Source of the DNA: JAKANT01 sp035502095
GTDB taxonomy: Bacteria > Pseudomonadota > Gammaproteobacteria > Burkholderiales > Burkholderiaceae_F
NCBI GenBank assembly: GCA_035502095.1
Contig: DATJUX010000043.1
Location: 310,001 to 374,000, forward strand
Length of the DNA stretch: 64,000 bases
Reading direction: 5' to 3'
In this document: positions 41,024-49,670 of the stretch, piece by piece
Layout: each line of letters opens with the position of its first letter
Numbering within the stretch: the first letter of the stretch is position 1
Position numbers and translations under genes: made by a program
The notes under the pieces: generated by a model
The model's database searches: none
Seen by the model: only the letters and a program-made list of their open reading frames with translations
Told to the model about the DNA's origin: nothing

Positions 41024-42418
41024 CTACATCATCCCCAACGCGCGCGGCAGCACCAGTGACAGCCATGGCCAGTACGTCACGATGACCAGGAAGATCAGCA
41101 TCGTGATCAGCCAGGGCAGCACCGCCTTGGTGAGTTCCGTGATCCCGAGCCGCGAGATGCCAGACGCGACGTAGAGGTTGAGCCCCACCGGCGGGTGACA
41201 CAGCCCGACCTCCATGTTGACGTCGATCAGGATGCCAAGGTGCACGGGATTGATGCCGAGCGCCACCGCCGCCGGATACAGGATCGGCGCCATGATCAGG
41301 ATGATCGAGGACGGGTCCATGAAATTGCCGGCCAGCAGCAGCATCAGGTTGGCGAGCAGCAGGAAGCCGATCCATCCGAGGTCCTTGCCGAGGATCCAGT
41401 CGGCGAGCGCGTGCGGGATGTTCTCGTCGGTGAGGATGAAGGAGAAAAGCGCGGCGTTGGTGATGATGTAAAGCAGCATCGCGCTCATGCCGGCGGACTG
41501 CAGCAGCACCTTCATCACGTCGCGCAGCGGCACCGCCTTGTAGACGTAGACCGAGACGAAGAACGCGTAGACCGCGCTCACCGCCGCCGCCTCGGTCGCC
41601 GTGAACAGGCCCGAGTAGATCCCGCCGATGATGATGACGACGAGCATCAGGCCCCACACGCTCTCCCGGAACGCCGTCCAGCGCTGGCGCCACGTCGACT
41701 TCGGCATGCGCGCGTAGTCGTGCTTGCGCGCGATGTACCACGTGACCACGCACAGCATGGTCGTCAGCACGATCCCGGGCAGCAGGCCCGCCACGAACAG
41801 GGCGCCGATCGAGGTGTTGGTGGCGATGGCGTAGATCACCTTCGGGATCGACGGCAGCATCAGGATGCCGAGCGAGCCCGCGACGGTGATGACGCCGGCG
41901 CCGAAGCGCATCGGATAGCCGCGCCGGACCATCTCCGGCAACACGATCGCGCCGATCGCCACCACCGTCGCGACGCTGGAGCCGCACACCAGGGCGAACA
42001 TCGCGCACGCCACGATTCCGGCCAGGGCGAGCCCGCCGTGCAGGTGCCCGACCATGGTCACGGCGAAGTTGATCATCTTCCTGGCCACGCCGCCGTGGGT
42101 CAGGAAGTTGCCGGCGAGGATGAAGAACGGAATCGCCATGATCTCGAACTTCTCGATCCCGGTGAAAAGCTTCAGCGCCACCGACTCGATCGGCACGTGC
42201 GTCATGAAGAGCACGAACGTGAGCACGGTCAGGCCGAGCGCGATCGAGATCGGCGTGCCGGTGAGCATGAGCGCCACCAGCAGGCAGAACAGCACCAGCG
42301 AGTTCGGCACGCCGAAGCCGGCCAGCAGGACACCGGCCGGCAGCACGATCGCCAGCACGGGGACCAGGGCGAAAAACAGCATCCATGGCGACATGCGCGG
42401 CGCCGCGGTGCCGCTCAT
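41024..42418 (-). CDS. dctM: TRAP transporter large permease DctM
   Basis: The 464-residue protein has about 12-13 membrane helices and belongs to the DctM family that couples solute uptake to sodium. Landmarks include FILAGNFLTHGGVARKM, GSSVATVVAIGAIVLPEM, and NLMLLLAGNFMDPSSIILIM. It is slightly long for the family because of a loop near residue 235. Its ATG overlaps the dctQ stop (ATGA). The substrate, probably a C4-dicarboxylate or other carboxylate, cannot be deduced. Confidence 0.9.
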   Translation of the reverse strand: MSGTAAPRMSPWMLFFALVPVLAIVLPAGVLLAGFGVPNSLVLFCLLVALMLTGTPISIALGLTVLTFVLFMTHVPIESVALKLFTGIEKFEIMAIPFFILAGNFLTHGGVARKMINFAVTMVGHLHGGLALAGIVACAMFALVCGSSVATVVAIGAIVLPEMVRRGYPMRFGAGVITVAGSLGILMLPSIPKVIYAIATNTSIGALFVAGLLPGIVLTTMLCVVTWYIARKHDYARMPKSTWRQRWTAFRESVWGLMLVVIIIGGIYSGLFTATEAAAVSAVYAFFVSVYVYKAVPLRDVMKVLLQSAGMSAMLLYIITNAALFSFILTDENIPHALADWILGKDLGWIGFLLLANLMLLLAGNFMDPSSIILIMAPILYPAAVALGINPVHLGILIDVNMEVGLCHPPVGLNLYVASGISRLGITELTKAVLPWLITMLIFLVIVTYWPWLSLVLPRALGMM

Positions 42419-43002
42419 CGTGCTCCTCCCGCAGGCACGGGCGCCGGGTGCAGGTCAGGCACCGCGGTGTCGATTCCTTCGACCCGGGTCTCGTCGTGCT
42501 TCGGCAGCGTGCCCGTGCGCGCGAACCGCGCCGCGACCTGGACGAAGCGGAAGCACATCAGGTACGAACCGAGCGGAATGCACAGGTAAACGATCCACTT
42601 CGGGACTTCCAGGTCGGGCGAGACCTGGTCCGTGTGCGCCATGCCCCAGGTGAAGATCGCTCCGTAGGTGCCGATCGTGCCGGTGAAGATCGCGCCGCAG
42701 AGCAGGCCGACCAGGATGTATGCCCGATGCCAGCGATCGGGCAGGTGGTTGACGAGGACGTCGACGCCGACATGGACGCCGGTGCGCACGCCGTAGGCGG
42801 CGCCGAACTTGGCCATCCACACGAACATGTAGATGCAGAGCTCCTGCGCCCACGACAGGTTGATCGCAAGCAGCCAGTCCTGCACGACCGGAATCGGGGC
42901 GCTCGCCGCATAGCGGTGCAGGACCGCCACGAAGATCAGGAGCGTCGCCGCGCCCATCAGGAGCGCGATCAGCGACTCCTCCAGCCGGTCCAGCCACTTC
43001 AT
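42415..43002 (-). CDS. dctQ: TRAP transporter small permease DctQ
   Basis: This 195-residue protein has four membrane helices and a DctQ pattern (LEESLIALLMGAATLLIFVA; NLSWAQELCIYMFVWMAKFG; GAAYGVRTGVHVGVDVLV). It links DctP to DctM. It lies 39 bases after dctP and overlaps dctM by 4 bases, forming a dctPQM operon. Confidence 0.88.
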   Translation of the reverse strand: MKWLDRLEESLIALLMGAATLLIFVAVLHRYAASAPIPVVQDWLLAINLSWAQELCIYMFVWMAKFGAAYGVRTGVHVGVDVLVNHLPDRWHRAYILVGLLCGAIFTGTIGTYGAIFTWGMAHTDQVSPDLEVPKWIVYLCIPLGSYLMCFRFVQVAARFARTGTLPKHDETRVEGIDTAVPDLHPAPVPAGGAR

Positions 43003-43041
43003 CGCGGTCCCTGGTCCCGGTTCGGATGCGCCGCGGGCGGT

Positions 43042-44058
43042 TCAGTCCTTGAAGCCGACGTCCTTGTATACCGCCGCGATCGTCTCCTTGCCGATACGGC
43101 TTTCCATCTCCTTGTGCACGCGCAGGAGCGCCTTGCGCCACGCGGCCTTCTCCTGCTCCGTGGGGGTGTAGATCGTGGTCTTGCCCGCCGCCTTGATCTT
43201 CTCGAGCGCCTGATCGTTTTCCAGCTTGGCGATGGAGTTCGCGTAGCGCGTGGCCTCCTTCATCGCTGCCTCGAGCTGCCCGCGGATGTCGGCGGGCAGG
43301 CCGGACCAGAACTTCTGGTTGGTGATCACCGCGTATTCGATCACGCCATGATCGGTCATGGTCATGTGCTTCTGCACCTCGTGCATCTTCTGCGTGTACA
43401 TGTTCGACGGCGGGTTCTCGGTGCCGTCGACCACGCCGGTCTGCAACGCCTGGTAGACCTCAGAGAACGCCATCACCTGCGGGATGGCGCCGAGCGCGCG
43501 GATTTCGGCTTCGAGCACCTTCGAGGACTGGATGCGCATCTTCAGTCCCTTCGCGTCCGCGGGCACGTGCAACGGGCGGTTGGCGGAAAAATCCTTGAAT
43601 CCGTTGTCCCAGTACGCGAGGCCGATGACGCCCTTGGCCGCGAGCTTCTCGAACAGTTTCTTTCCCGATTCGCCCTCGGTCACCCTGTGCAGTTCGGTGA
43701 AGCTGGCGAAGATGTAGGGCAGGTCGAACACCTCGAACTCGCGCACGCCGAGCGGCCCGAACTTCGCGACCGACGGTGCCAGCATCTGCACGCTGCCGAG
43801 CGACAAGGCCTCCATCTCCTCGCCGTCCTTGAACAACGTGGAGTTGGGGTAGACCTCGACCTTGACCCTGCCCTGGGTCTTCTCCTCGGCGAGCTTCTTG
43901 AACAAGTCGGCGCCCTTGCCTTTGGGCGTGTCGGCGGCGACCACGTGGCTGAACTTGATGACCATCGGCTGCTGGGCGCGCACGATGGCAGGTGCTGCCA
44001 TGGTGGCGGCGACCGCCGTGGCCGTGCCGAGCATCTTCCGGCGGACGGGATTTGTCAT
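43042..44058 (-). CDS. dctP: TRAP transporter solute-binding protein DctP
   Basis: The 338-residue protein has an N-terminal export signal with a twin arginine (NPVRRKMLGTATAVAATMAA, cleavage near AQQ) and a DctP fold. The stretch GLKMRIQSSKVLEAEIRALG contains the conserved arginine that binds the substrate carboxylate. FSHVVAADTPKGKGADLF and GVVDGTENPPSNMYTQKM are also family features. Expression is likely driven from the gap holding the large hairpin at 44116. Confidence 0.9.
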   Translation of the reverse strand: MTNPVRRKMLGTATAVAATMAAPAIVRAQQPMVIKFSHVVAADTPKGKGADLFKKLAEEKTQGRVKVEVYPNSTLFKDGEEMEALSLGSVQMLAPSVAKFGPLGVREFEVFDLPYIFASFTELHRVTEGESGKKLFEKLAAKGVIGLAYWDNGFKDFSANRPLHVPADAKGLKMRIQSSKVLEAEIRALGAIPQVMAFSEVYQALQTGVVDGTENPPSNMYTQKMHEVQKHMTMTDHGVIEYAVITNQKFWSGLPADIRGQLEAAMKEATRYANSIAKLENDQALEKIKAAGKTTIYTPTEQEKAAWRKALLRVHKEMESRIGKETIAAVYKDVGFKD

Positions 44059-44115
44059 GGTTTCCTCCTAGTCTCAGCGCAGTGTCTAGGACCTGCCGGA
44101 TTTCGTACTTGACTT

Positions 44116-44168
44116 CGATCAACCTGCCCGGCCAGGGGACCCTCGGCCCTGGCCGGGCAGGTCGATCG
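44116..44168. repeat. Very stable 15-22 bp inverted repeat upstream of dctP
   Basis: CCTGCCCGGCCAGGG (44123-44137) pairs perfectly with CCCTGGCCGGGCAGG (44147-44161); allowing one mismatch the arms extend to 22 bases (44116-44168). No T tract follows. It lies about 60 bases upstream of dctP and downstream of the minus-strand lipoprotein pair, so it may end that transcript or act as an operator. The 44059-44358 gap holds no other convincing feature. Confidence 0.55.
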
Positions 44169-44358
44169 CGGTTTGAAGCTCGAGGAGGAAGTTTGAGTCA
44201 CGCTGGGTGCGACTGCAATGTGCACGCGCACCGCGGCCTGGTGGATCGGCGACGCCCGGTCCCCGCGCGAGGATCCGGGCCGCCTTCATCGTTTCGATCA
44301 CGGAGCCGGAGGCACGCCGACGTTGACGATCGAACGGGTCGACATCGGCGCTTCGCGC

Positions 44359-44979
44359 TCAGCCCGCGCCTAGAGTGTCGCCAAGCGCCGTGTCTGACCT
44401 GACCTTGCCGCCAAGCTCCTTCAGGCACGACACGATCACGCCCCCGATTACCTCTTCGCCTGGCCACGCGTACGTACGCCCGGTGCACTGGACTGCGTAG
44501 TGCGTTTCGTGCTTCCTGCGGTCCTTGCCGGTCGCGGCGAGATCGAGCTCGATCTCGCCGTTGATGTCCCAGTAGAGCGCGGTTGCGGGCGTCGCGATCT
44601 GAAACTTCACGAGTTGCGCCGACACCCGAGGCGTATCGCCCGTGTCGCCGACGCCGAAGCCCATGGCACCGAGTTCGCTGCGGATCACGCCCGTCACCAG
44701 GGTCACGGGTGGCGGATTCGTCTGGACGGAGCCCAGCGACACGTTGCCGACGGTCGTGCGTTCACCGACCAGCGCGCCGACGCTCTCGCGTCGCGCATCC
44801 TTGGCCGGATCGAGGCGAACCGTTCCTCTGGCGCCGGCGGCAGCCGTCGCTCCGGCGACGTAGGCAGGGATGGTCACCACGAGGTTCTGCGGCCCGCTGG
44901 CACAGGCAGCGGCGAGCAGTACCGCGGCGCCACCGGCAAGCACCCACGATCCGATCGGTGCACGAGATTTCCTTTGCAT
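44359..44979 (-). CDS. Outer-membrane-type lipoprotein, unknown function (YajG-like layout)
   Basis: The 206-residue product has a lipoprotein signal ending LLAAACASG. The mature protein has a central beta-rich part (TLVTGVIRSELGAMGFGVGD; RVSAQLVKFQIATPATALYW; INGEIELDLAATGKDRR) that resembles YajG-type lipoproteins in layout, but identity is uncertain. A lipoprotein gene with similar design lies immediately upstream at 45007, and the pair is probably one unit. Confidence 0.6.
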   Translation of the reverse strand: MQRKSRAPIGSWVLAGGAAVLLAAACASGPQNLVVTIPAYVAGATAAAGARGTVRLDPAKDARRESVGALVGERTTVGNVSLGSVQTNPPPVTLVTGVIRSELGAMGFGVGDTGDTPRVSAQLVKFQIATPATALYWDINGEIELDLAATGKDRRKHETHYAVQCTGRTYAWPGEEVIGGVIVSCLKELGGKVRSDTALGDTLGAG

Positions 44980-45006
44980 CTCCTCCTCCCGGAAGCACCC
45001 GCGCGG

Positions 45007-45516
45007 CTAGCTCTTGCTCCCGCCGGCCGCCTTCGAGGCGCTGAAGATGTTTGAAACGACTTCTGCCACCATCTCCCCCGGCGACTTGCGCGTCAGCGAA
45101 GTGTGATACGAGGTTCCCGTCGCGAGCAGAGCATCGGTACGCGGCGCGCGAACGAACACCTTCAGCTCGATCATGTACATCGTGATGTCCCACTGCCAGT
45201 GATCCTCGTAGCTGACGATCGCGTCCGCATCCGGTGGCGCCTGTTCGGGCGGCCCCGTCGATGTGCGGAAACCCAGCCTGCCCAGTTCGGTCGCAATGAG
45301 GTGGTTGATGCCACGTTCGTCGGCCGGCAGCCTGACGACGTAGAAGGACTTCAGCTGCCGCAGGTCGACATCGGGCGAAGCCGAGGCGCCCTGTCGATTC
45401 ACGGCACAGCCCTGCAATGCCGACGCAACGACCAGAGCTGCAATCAGGGGCGGGAGGACGCGCAGCCATGCGATGAGCCGCGCGAACGAACGGTTGAACG
45501 AGGACGGCCTCGGCAT
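45007..45516 (-). CDS. DUF4136/LpoB-like lipoprotein, unknown function
   Basis: The 169-residue product has a signal peptide and lipobox (VASALQGCAV). The mature part (DLRQLKSFYVVRLPADERGI; LIATELGRLGFRTSTGPPEQ; DADAIVSYEDHWQWDITMYM) looks like a small alpha/beta domain shared by DUF4136-type lipoproteins. It starts at an ATG at 45514-45516. It is 27 bases upstream of the second lipoprotein gene. Function is unknown; the sequence suggests an envelope accessory factor. Confidence 0.55.
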   Translation of the reverse strand: MPRPSSFNRSFARLIAWLRVLPPLIAALVVASALQGCAVNRQGASASPDVDLRQLKSFYVVRLPADERGINHLIATELGRLGFRTSTGPPEQAPPDADAIVSYEDHWQWDITMYMIELKVFVRAPRTDALLATGTSYHTSLTRKSPGEMVAEVVSNIFSASKAAGGSKS

Positions 45517-45856
45517 GGTGAACCTCTCGTGGCAACGCCCCAGCGTTTGCGGCCCCCACCGCAATTCCTTGCACATGATGCGCGTATTGCGCACGCCGTC
45601 AGCGACCTGCATCAACGTCCCAGCTGTGAAGGAAGGCCGGTAGTCGGTGCCGGGACACACGCGAGGCTCGACGCTCGAGCGGCTGTCGGTTCGCGCCATC
45701 TGGGTCGGATCGGGTATCGGCGCCAGTCGCGCCGACGTGCGCAAGCGAATCGGCCAACACGATCGCAATAGTCGATCGCGCGAATCGGATCTCGCGATTG
45801 GATTCAGGGGCTCACGATCGCCATCATTCGGCTCGGTAACGACACATGGAGAAGTC
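45517..45856. other. Divergent intergenic region, no gene seen
   Basis: This 340-base gap separates the lipoprotein pair from the small gene at 45857 and should hold both promoters. Several CGATCG-type words and an AATCG-n7-CGATT element (about 45795-45811) occur, but no clear promoter or coding frame is visible. Confidence 0.3.
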
Positions 45857-46087
45857 ATGATCACGAGTGCTGCAGTGGTGCAGGGCGCGCTCGCATCGTT
45901 TGGACAACTGCGAGGCTTGGCCACCAGGCTGTTCGATACAGGCGCGACGCAGGCTCCGCGTCCGGCGTCCGACCGAGCGGTCGACGCAGAGCAACTGCGC
46001 GCCTTTGCGCGCGACTTCGTCGAGTCGGATCCGGCGTTCGCGGACGACCTCTTTGCCGCCGCCGACCGCCACGAGCGCGGCTGCTGA
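45857..46087 (+). CDS. Small hypothetical protein upstream of the phosphorylase-kinase-like gene
   Basis: The 76-residue frame starts at an ATG preceded by ATGGAGAAGTC, a plausible ribosome-binding site. It reads as a helical, acidic, soluble protein (AEQLRAFARDFVESDPAFAD, then DLFAAADRHERGC). I do not recognise a family. It lies 157 bases before the large gene and in the same direction, so it may be co-transcribed. Confidence 0.5.
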   Translation: MITSAAVVQGALASFGQLRGLATRLFDTGATQAPRPASDRAVDAEQLRAFARDFVESDPAFADDLFAAADRHERGC

Positions 46088-46244
46088 CACGCACGCCGCG
46101 GCGCCCGCGCATCGCGCCCGGCGCCTCCGATAGCCCAAACAGGTCCTCGTGATGGAGCAGCGTTTGCTCCAGCGACCGGCGCGCCGCAAACCGGCGCATC
46201 ATGCGGTGCTGCCGCGCGGCGCGTTGCAGCGGCCCACCCAAACC

Positions 46245-49200
46245 ATGAACGCTACGACACAGGCTGAGGAACCGGCTGTCCGCGCGCAGCGGCTTGCCGG
46301 GTATTGCGCCCAGGCCGAGAGCATCATCCTCGCGCGCCAGGACGTCCACACGGGCCTGCTGCCGGCCAGCACCGCCACCACGGTGCACGGCGACTACACG
46401 CATGCGTGGGTACGAGACAACGTCTACAGCATCCTCGCGCCATGGGCCCTCGCGCTCGCCTGTCGCAAGGTCGACCCGGCGCGGGCGCAAGCGCTGGACG
46501 AACGGGTGACGCACCTGATGCGGGGCCTGCTGGCTGCCATGATGCGGCAGTCGGCCAAGGTCGAGCGCTTCAAGCGCACGCAGGATCCACTGGACGCCCT
46601 GCACGCGAAGTACGACACGCGCACAGGCGAGCCGGTCGTGGGCGACACGGAGTGGGGGCACCTGCAGCTGGACGCCACGGCGATCTTCCTGCTGTTCCTG
46701 GCGCAGATGACCGCAGCCGGACTGCGGATCGTGCATACGCCGGGCGAGGTCTGTTTCGTGCAGAACCTCGTCTACTACCTTGCCGAGGTCTATCGCACGC
46801 CGGACTACGGGATCTGGGAGCGCGGCAACAAGCGCAACGAGGGAGTGGCCGAGATCAACGCGAGTTCGCTCGGCATGGCCAAGGCGGCCCTGGAAGCGAT
46901 CAGCGGGGTTCGGTTCCTGCCGGCCGAGGCGCCCGCCATCCACGTCGTCGCCGACGACATCGCGCGGGCACGCAACACGCTCGCGAACCTGCTTCCGCGC
47001 GAATCCCTTTCGAAGGAGATCGATGCCGCGCTGCTGGCGGTGATCGGGTTTCCGGCCTTTGCCGTGGAGGATGCCGCGCTCGTCGCCCGCACGCGCGCCG
47101 AGATCGTCGGCAAGCTGCAGGGCCGGTACGGCTGCAAGCGCTTCCTGCGTGACGGCCACCAGACGGTGGTGGAAGACACGGCCCGCATGCACTACGAGCC
47201 GGGCGAGCTTGCGCGTTTCGAGAACATCGAGTCCGAGTGGCCGCTGTTTTTCACCTACCTCCTGATCGACGCCGCCTTGAGCGGCGACGCCGAGCCGTGC
47301 GCCGACTACCGCGCGCGGCTCGACCGGCTGATGCAGGAACGCGACGGGCAGCGCCTGTTGCCCGAGTTGTACTTCGTGCCCGCCGACCGCGTCGAGGCCG
47401 AACGCGAGCAGCCGCACAGCCAGGCGCGGCAACCCAACGACAACGTGCCGCTGGTGTGGGCGCAGAGCCTTTATCTGGTCGGCGTGCTGCTGCAAGAGGG
47501 ATACATCGCGGGCGAGGACGTCGATCCGCTCGGACTGCGGCAGCGTGCGCAGCGGCTGCGGGACGTCGAAGTGCAGGTGCTGCTGCTCGCCGAGGACACG
47601 CTGACGCAGTCACGGCTTGCGGCCTTCGGCATCGCAGCCGAGACGCTGGACGAGGTCGCGCCGACGCGCGTCGAGTCGTCGCAGGAGCTGGGGACGGCGC
47701 TCGCGCAGCTCGGGCGATGCGAAGCGCTCGGCCTGTCGGGCCGTCCGCCGCTGCCGCTCGGGAGCCTCGCGACGGCGCAGGTGTTCGAGCTTGGCGGAGC
47801 GACGCTCGTCTTCCTGCCTTCCCTGTTCAATCGGGAACGCTTCTACCTGACGCTGGACAACCGGTTGCTGGTCGACGAAGTCGCGGCCGAGATCGCCCAT
47901 GTGCGGCGTCACTGGCGCGAGGACCGCGAGCCGCTGCTGGCGCTGCTCATCGGCGAAGAGATGCTCGATGCGCGTGGCGCCGATGTGCTGGTCGAGTCGC
48001 TGCAGAAGCTGGTGCAGGAGGGTGTCGAAGGCGTGGCCGTGAGCAGGCTTGCGGACGTGCTCGACAAGGCTGCGCGCACGACGATCGACTGGACCGTGCA
48101 GGCGCCTGCCGCGCACCCTGTCGCGGCCGAGGGCGAAGCCGTCGATGCGGTTCTCGACTGGGAGGAGGCGGCGACGCGGCCCCTGACCGCCGAACGCGCC
48201 GATGCGCTTGCGCATGCAGCGGACAACGATGCCCTGGCCGCTCACCTGGCGCGCAGCCGCAATCCGTACGAGCAGATGGAGATCCTGGGCCTGCTTCTGC
48301 AGCGAGGCGGACCGGACGCGGCGATTCCGGTCGGCGGCAGCGTGCGGCAGCTGGTGGCGGCTATGTACTCCCGCGCCGCAAGGACGCGAACCTGGGGCGT
48401 GCTGCGCCACGCGGCGGGGTTGCTCGATCTCTTCGACGAGTCGCTCGAAGAGACGGTAGCGCTCATCGTCGCGCACCAGAAGCGCATTTCCGTGGGCAGC
48501 ACCGAAAGCGCCGACGCGATCATCGACCGGCCATGCGGCAACGATGACATCGTGGCGCGCATCCGGCGCCACGGCGGCGACGATCCGCGCGGGCGCGCGC
48601 TGATCCAGGAAGTCATGCTCTACACGGGCACCTTGATGAAGGCCGATCCGGCCCTGTTCAAGGGGATGCTGACGTTGCGCGCGTGGCACCTGGTCCAGCT
48701 CGTCACCGGCTGGCTGGCGCGCGAGCACGGGCTGACGACGGCCGACGCCTTCGACCACCTGCTGACGCTCAGTCCACATGCGATCCTGGGCCGCCTGCGC
48801 GAGGTCATCACCCGCGAGCGCGAGATGACGGCCAGCCTGGTGAAGCAGCGACGCTGGAAGCGAGCCGGAAAAACCGCCGACCTCGTGCGCGTCAGCTTCG
48901 CGGCCAGCGACGATCCCTCACTGGACGAGGGCGAGGGCGGCTGGGCCGCGTGGCGCGAGATGAGCGGTGTCATTTCGCGCCGGCCGGAACACTTCTACGT
49001 CCGGGTCCGCCAGCTCGTGGGTCATTGTCGCGGCCTCGTGATCGGCAATGCGCTCGACAGCCGCAACTGCCTCGACAGCGCGATCGTGCGCGCCGACACG
49101 ACGCCCGGCGAGCGGACGTTCGCGCTGCAGCTCGAGGAACTGCTCGCGCGGATCCAGGAACCGGCGTACCGCCAGCTCACGGTCGAGGCCCTGAATGCCG

Positions 49201-49463
49201 CCGCCGACATCGTCAACGCCAACCGCGAACTGCAGATCGACAGCCAGCTGGTGATCGATGAACTGCTGGCGACCGCGGTCGCATTGCATTGGCGCCAGCT
49301 GCACGGCCAGGACGCGCCCGCCGAGGAGGGCGAGCCGATCGAGAGCCACGCCGTCGCCCATGCATGGCAGTCGTTCTACGCTCTGGAGCCGCACGCCTTG
49401 GCGGAGTTCATCATGAGCGCGTTCGCGCTGCTGCTGCGCGAGCACGGCGAAGAGCCCGGCTGA
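46245..49463 (+). CDS. Phosphorylase-kinase-regulatory-subunit-like/GH15-like giant protein
   Basis: The 1072-residue protein resembles bacterial proteins annotated as glycoside hydrolase family 15 or phosphorylase b kinase alpha/beta-like. Residues about 15-450 form an alpha/alpha-barrel with HGDYTHAWVRDNVYSILAPW and DTEWGHLQLDATAIFLLFL; in place of glucoamylase acids there are conserved Asp, Glu and Trp residues. The C-terminal half (about 600-1072) has helical segments like the calmodulin-binding region of PHKA (ARIRRHGGDDPRGRALIQEV; RRPEHFYVRVRQLVGHCRG). The role is unknown; a glycogen-related or regulatory role is possible. I chose the ATG at 46245; an in-frame GTG/ATG pair lies at 46149-46154. 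Confidence 0.75.
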   Translation: MNATTQAEEPAVRAQRLAGYCAQAESIILARQDVHTGLLPASTATTVHGDYTHAWVRDNVYSILAPWALALACRKVDPARAQALDERVTHLMRGLLAAMMRQSAKVERFKRTQDPLDALHAKYDTRTGEPVVGDTEWGHLQLDATAIFLLFLAQMTAAGLRIVHTPGEVCFVQNLVYYLAEVYRTPDYGIWERGNKRNEGVAEINASSLGMAKAALEAISGVRFLPAEAPAIHVVADDIARARNTLANLLPRESLSKEIDAALLAVIGFPAFAVEDAALVARTRAEIVGKLQGRYGCKRFLRDGHQTVVEDTARMHYEPGELARFENIESEWPLFFTYLLIDAALSGDAEPCADYRARLDRLMQERDGQRLLPELYFVPADRVEAEREQPHSQARQPNDNVPLVWAQSLYLVGVLLQEGYIAGEDVDPLGLRQRAQRLRDVEVQVLLLAEDTLTQSRLAAFGIAAETLDEVAPTRVESSQELGTALAQLGRCEALGLSGRPPLPLGSLATAQVFELGGATLVFLPSLFNRERFYLTLDNRLLVDEVAAEIAHVRRHWREDREPLLALLIGEEMLDARGADVLVESLQKLVQEGVEGVAVSRLADVLDKAARTTIDWTVQAPAAHPVAAEGEAVDAVLDWEEAATRPLTAERADALAHAADNDALAAHLARSRNPYEQMEILGLLLQRGGPDAAIPVGGSVRQLVAAMYSRAARTRTWGVLRHAAGLLDLFDESLEETVALIVAHQKRISVGSTESADAIIDRPCGNDDIVARIRRHGGDDPRGRALIQEVMLYTGTLMKADPALFKGMLTLRAWHLVQLVTGWLAREHGLTTADAFDHLLTLSPHAILGRLREVITREREMTASLVKQRRWKRAGKTADLVRVSFAASDDPSLDEGEGGWAAWREMSGVISRRPEHFYVRVRQLVGHCRGLVIGNALDSRNCLDSAIVRADTTPGERTFALQLEELLARIQEPAYRQLTVEALNAAADIVNANRELQIDSQLVIDELLATAVALHWRQLHGQDAPAEEGEPIESHAVAHAWQSFYALEPHALAEFIMSAFALLLREHGEEPG

Positions 49464-49670
49464 CGGTCACGTTCATCCCGAGAAAGCGAACGCGACGAGG
49501 AATCCCGCCGCAATGCAACGGTCGGGAAAGGCAGACGCGGCTTACGCGGATCAAGAACCGGTGTCTTGTCCGCGTTCATCCGCGCCAATCCGCGTCAAGG
49601 CCGTTTCGCTTCGAAGGCCGAGATGCCTCGCCTGCGGCGCGGAATGACACGCTGAACTGCGAGTCAGGCG
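49464..49670. repeat. Block of dispersed palindromic repeats
   Basis: This 207-base gap contains CGAGGAATCCCGCC (near 49495), a hairpin ACGCGGATCAAGA (49544-49556)/TCTTGTCCGCGT (49564-49575) with ATCCGCG and ATCCGCGTCAAGG units after it, and GAGATGCCTCGCC...GGAATGACA (49620-49649). All three words recur near 11.1 and 15.0-15.3 kb, so it is a mosaic of the same repeats. Confidence 0.5.
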
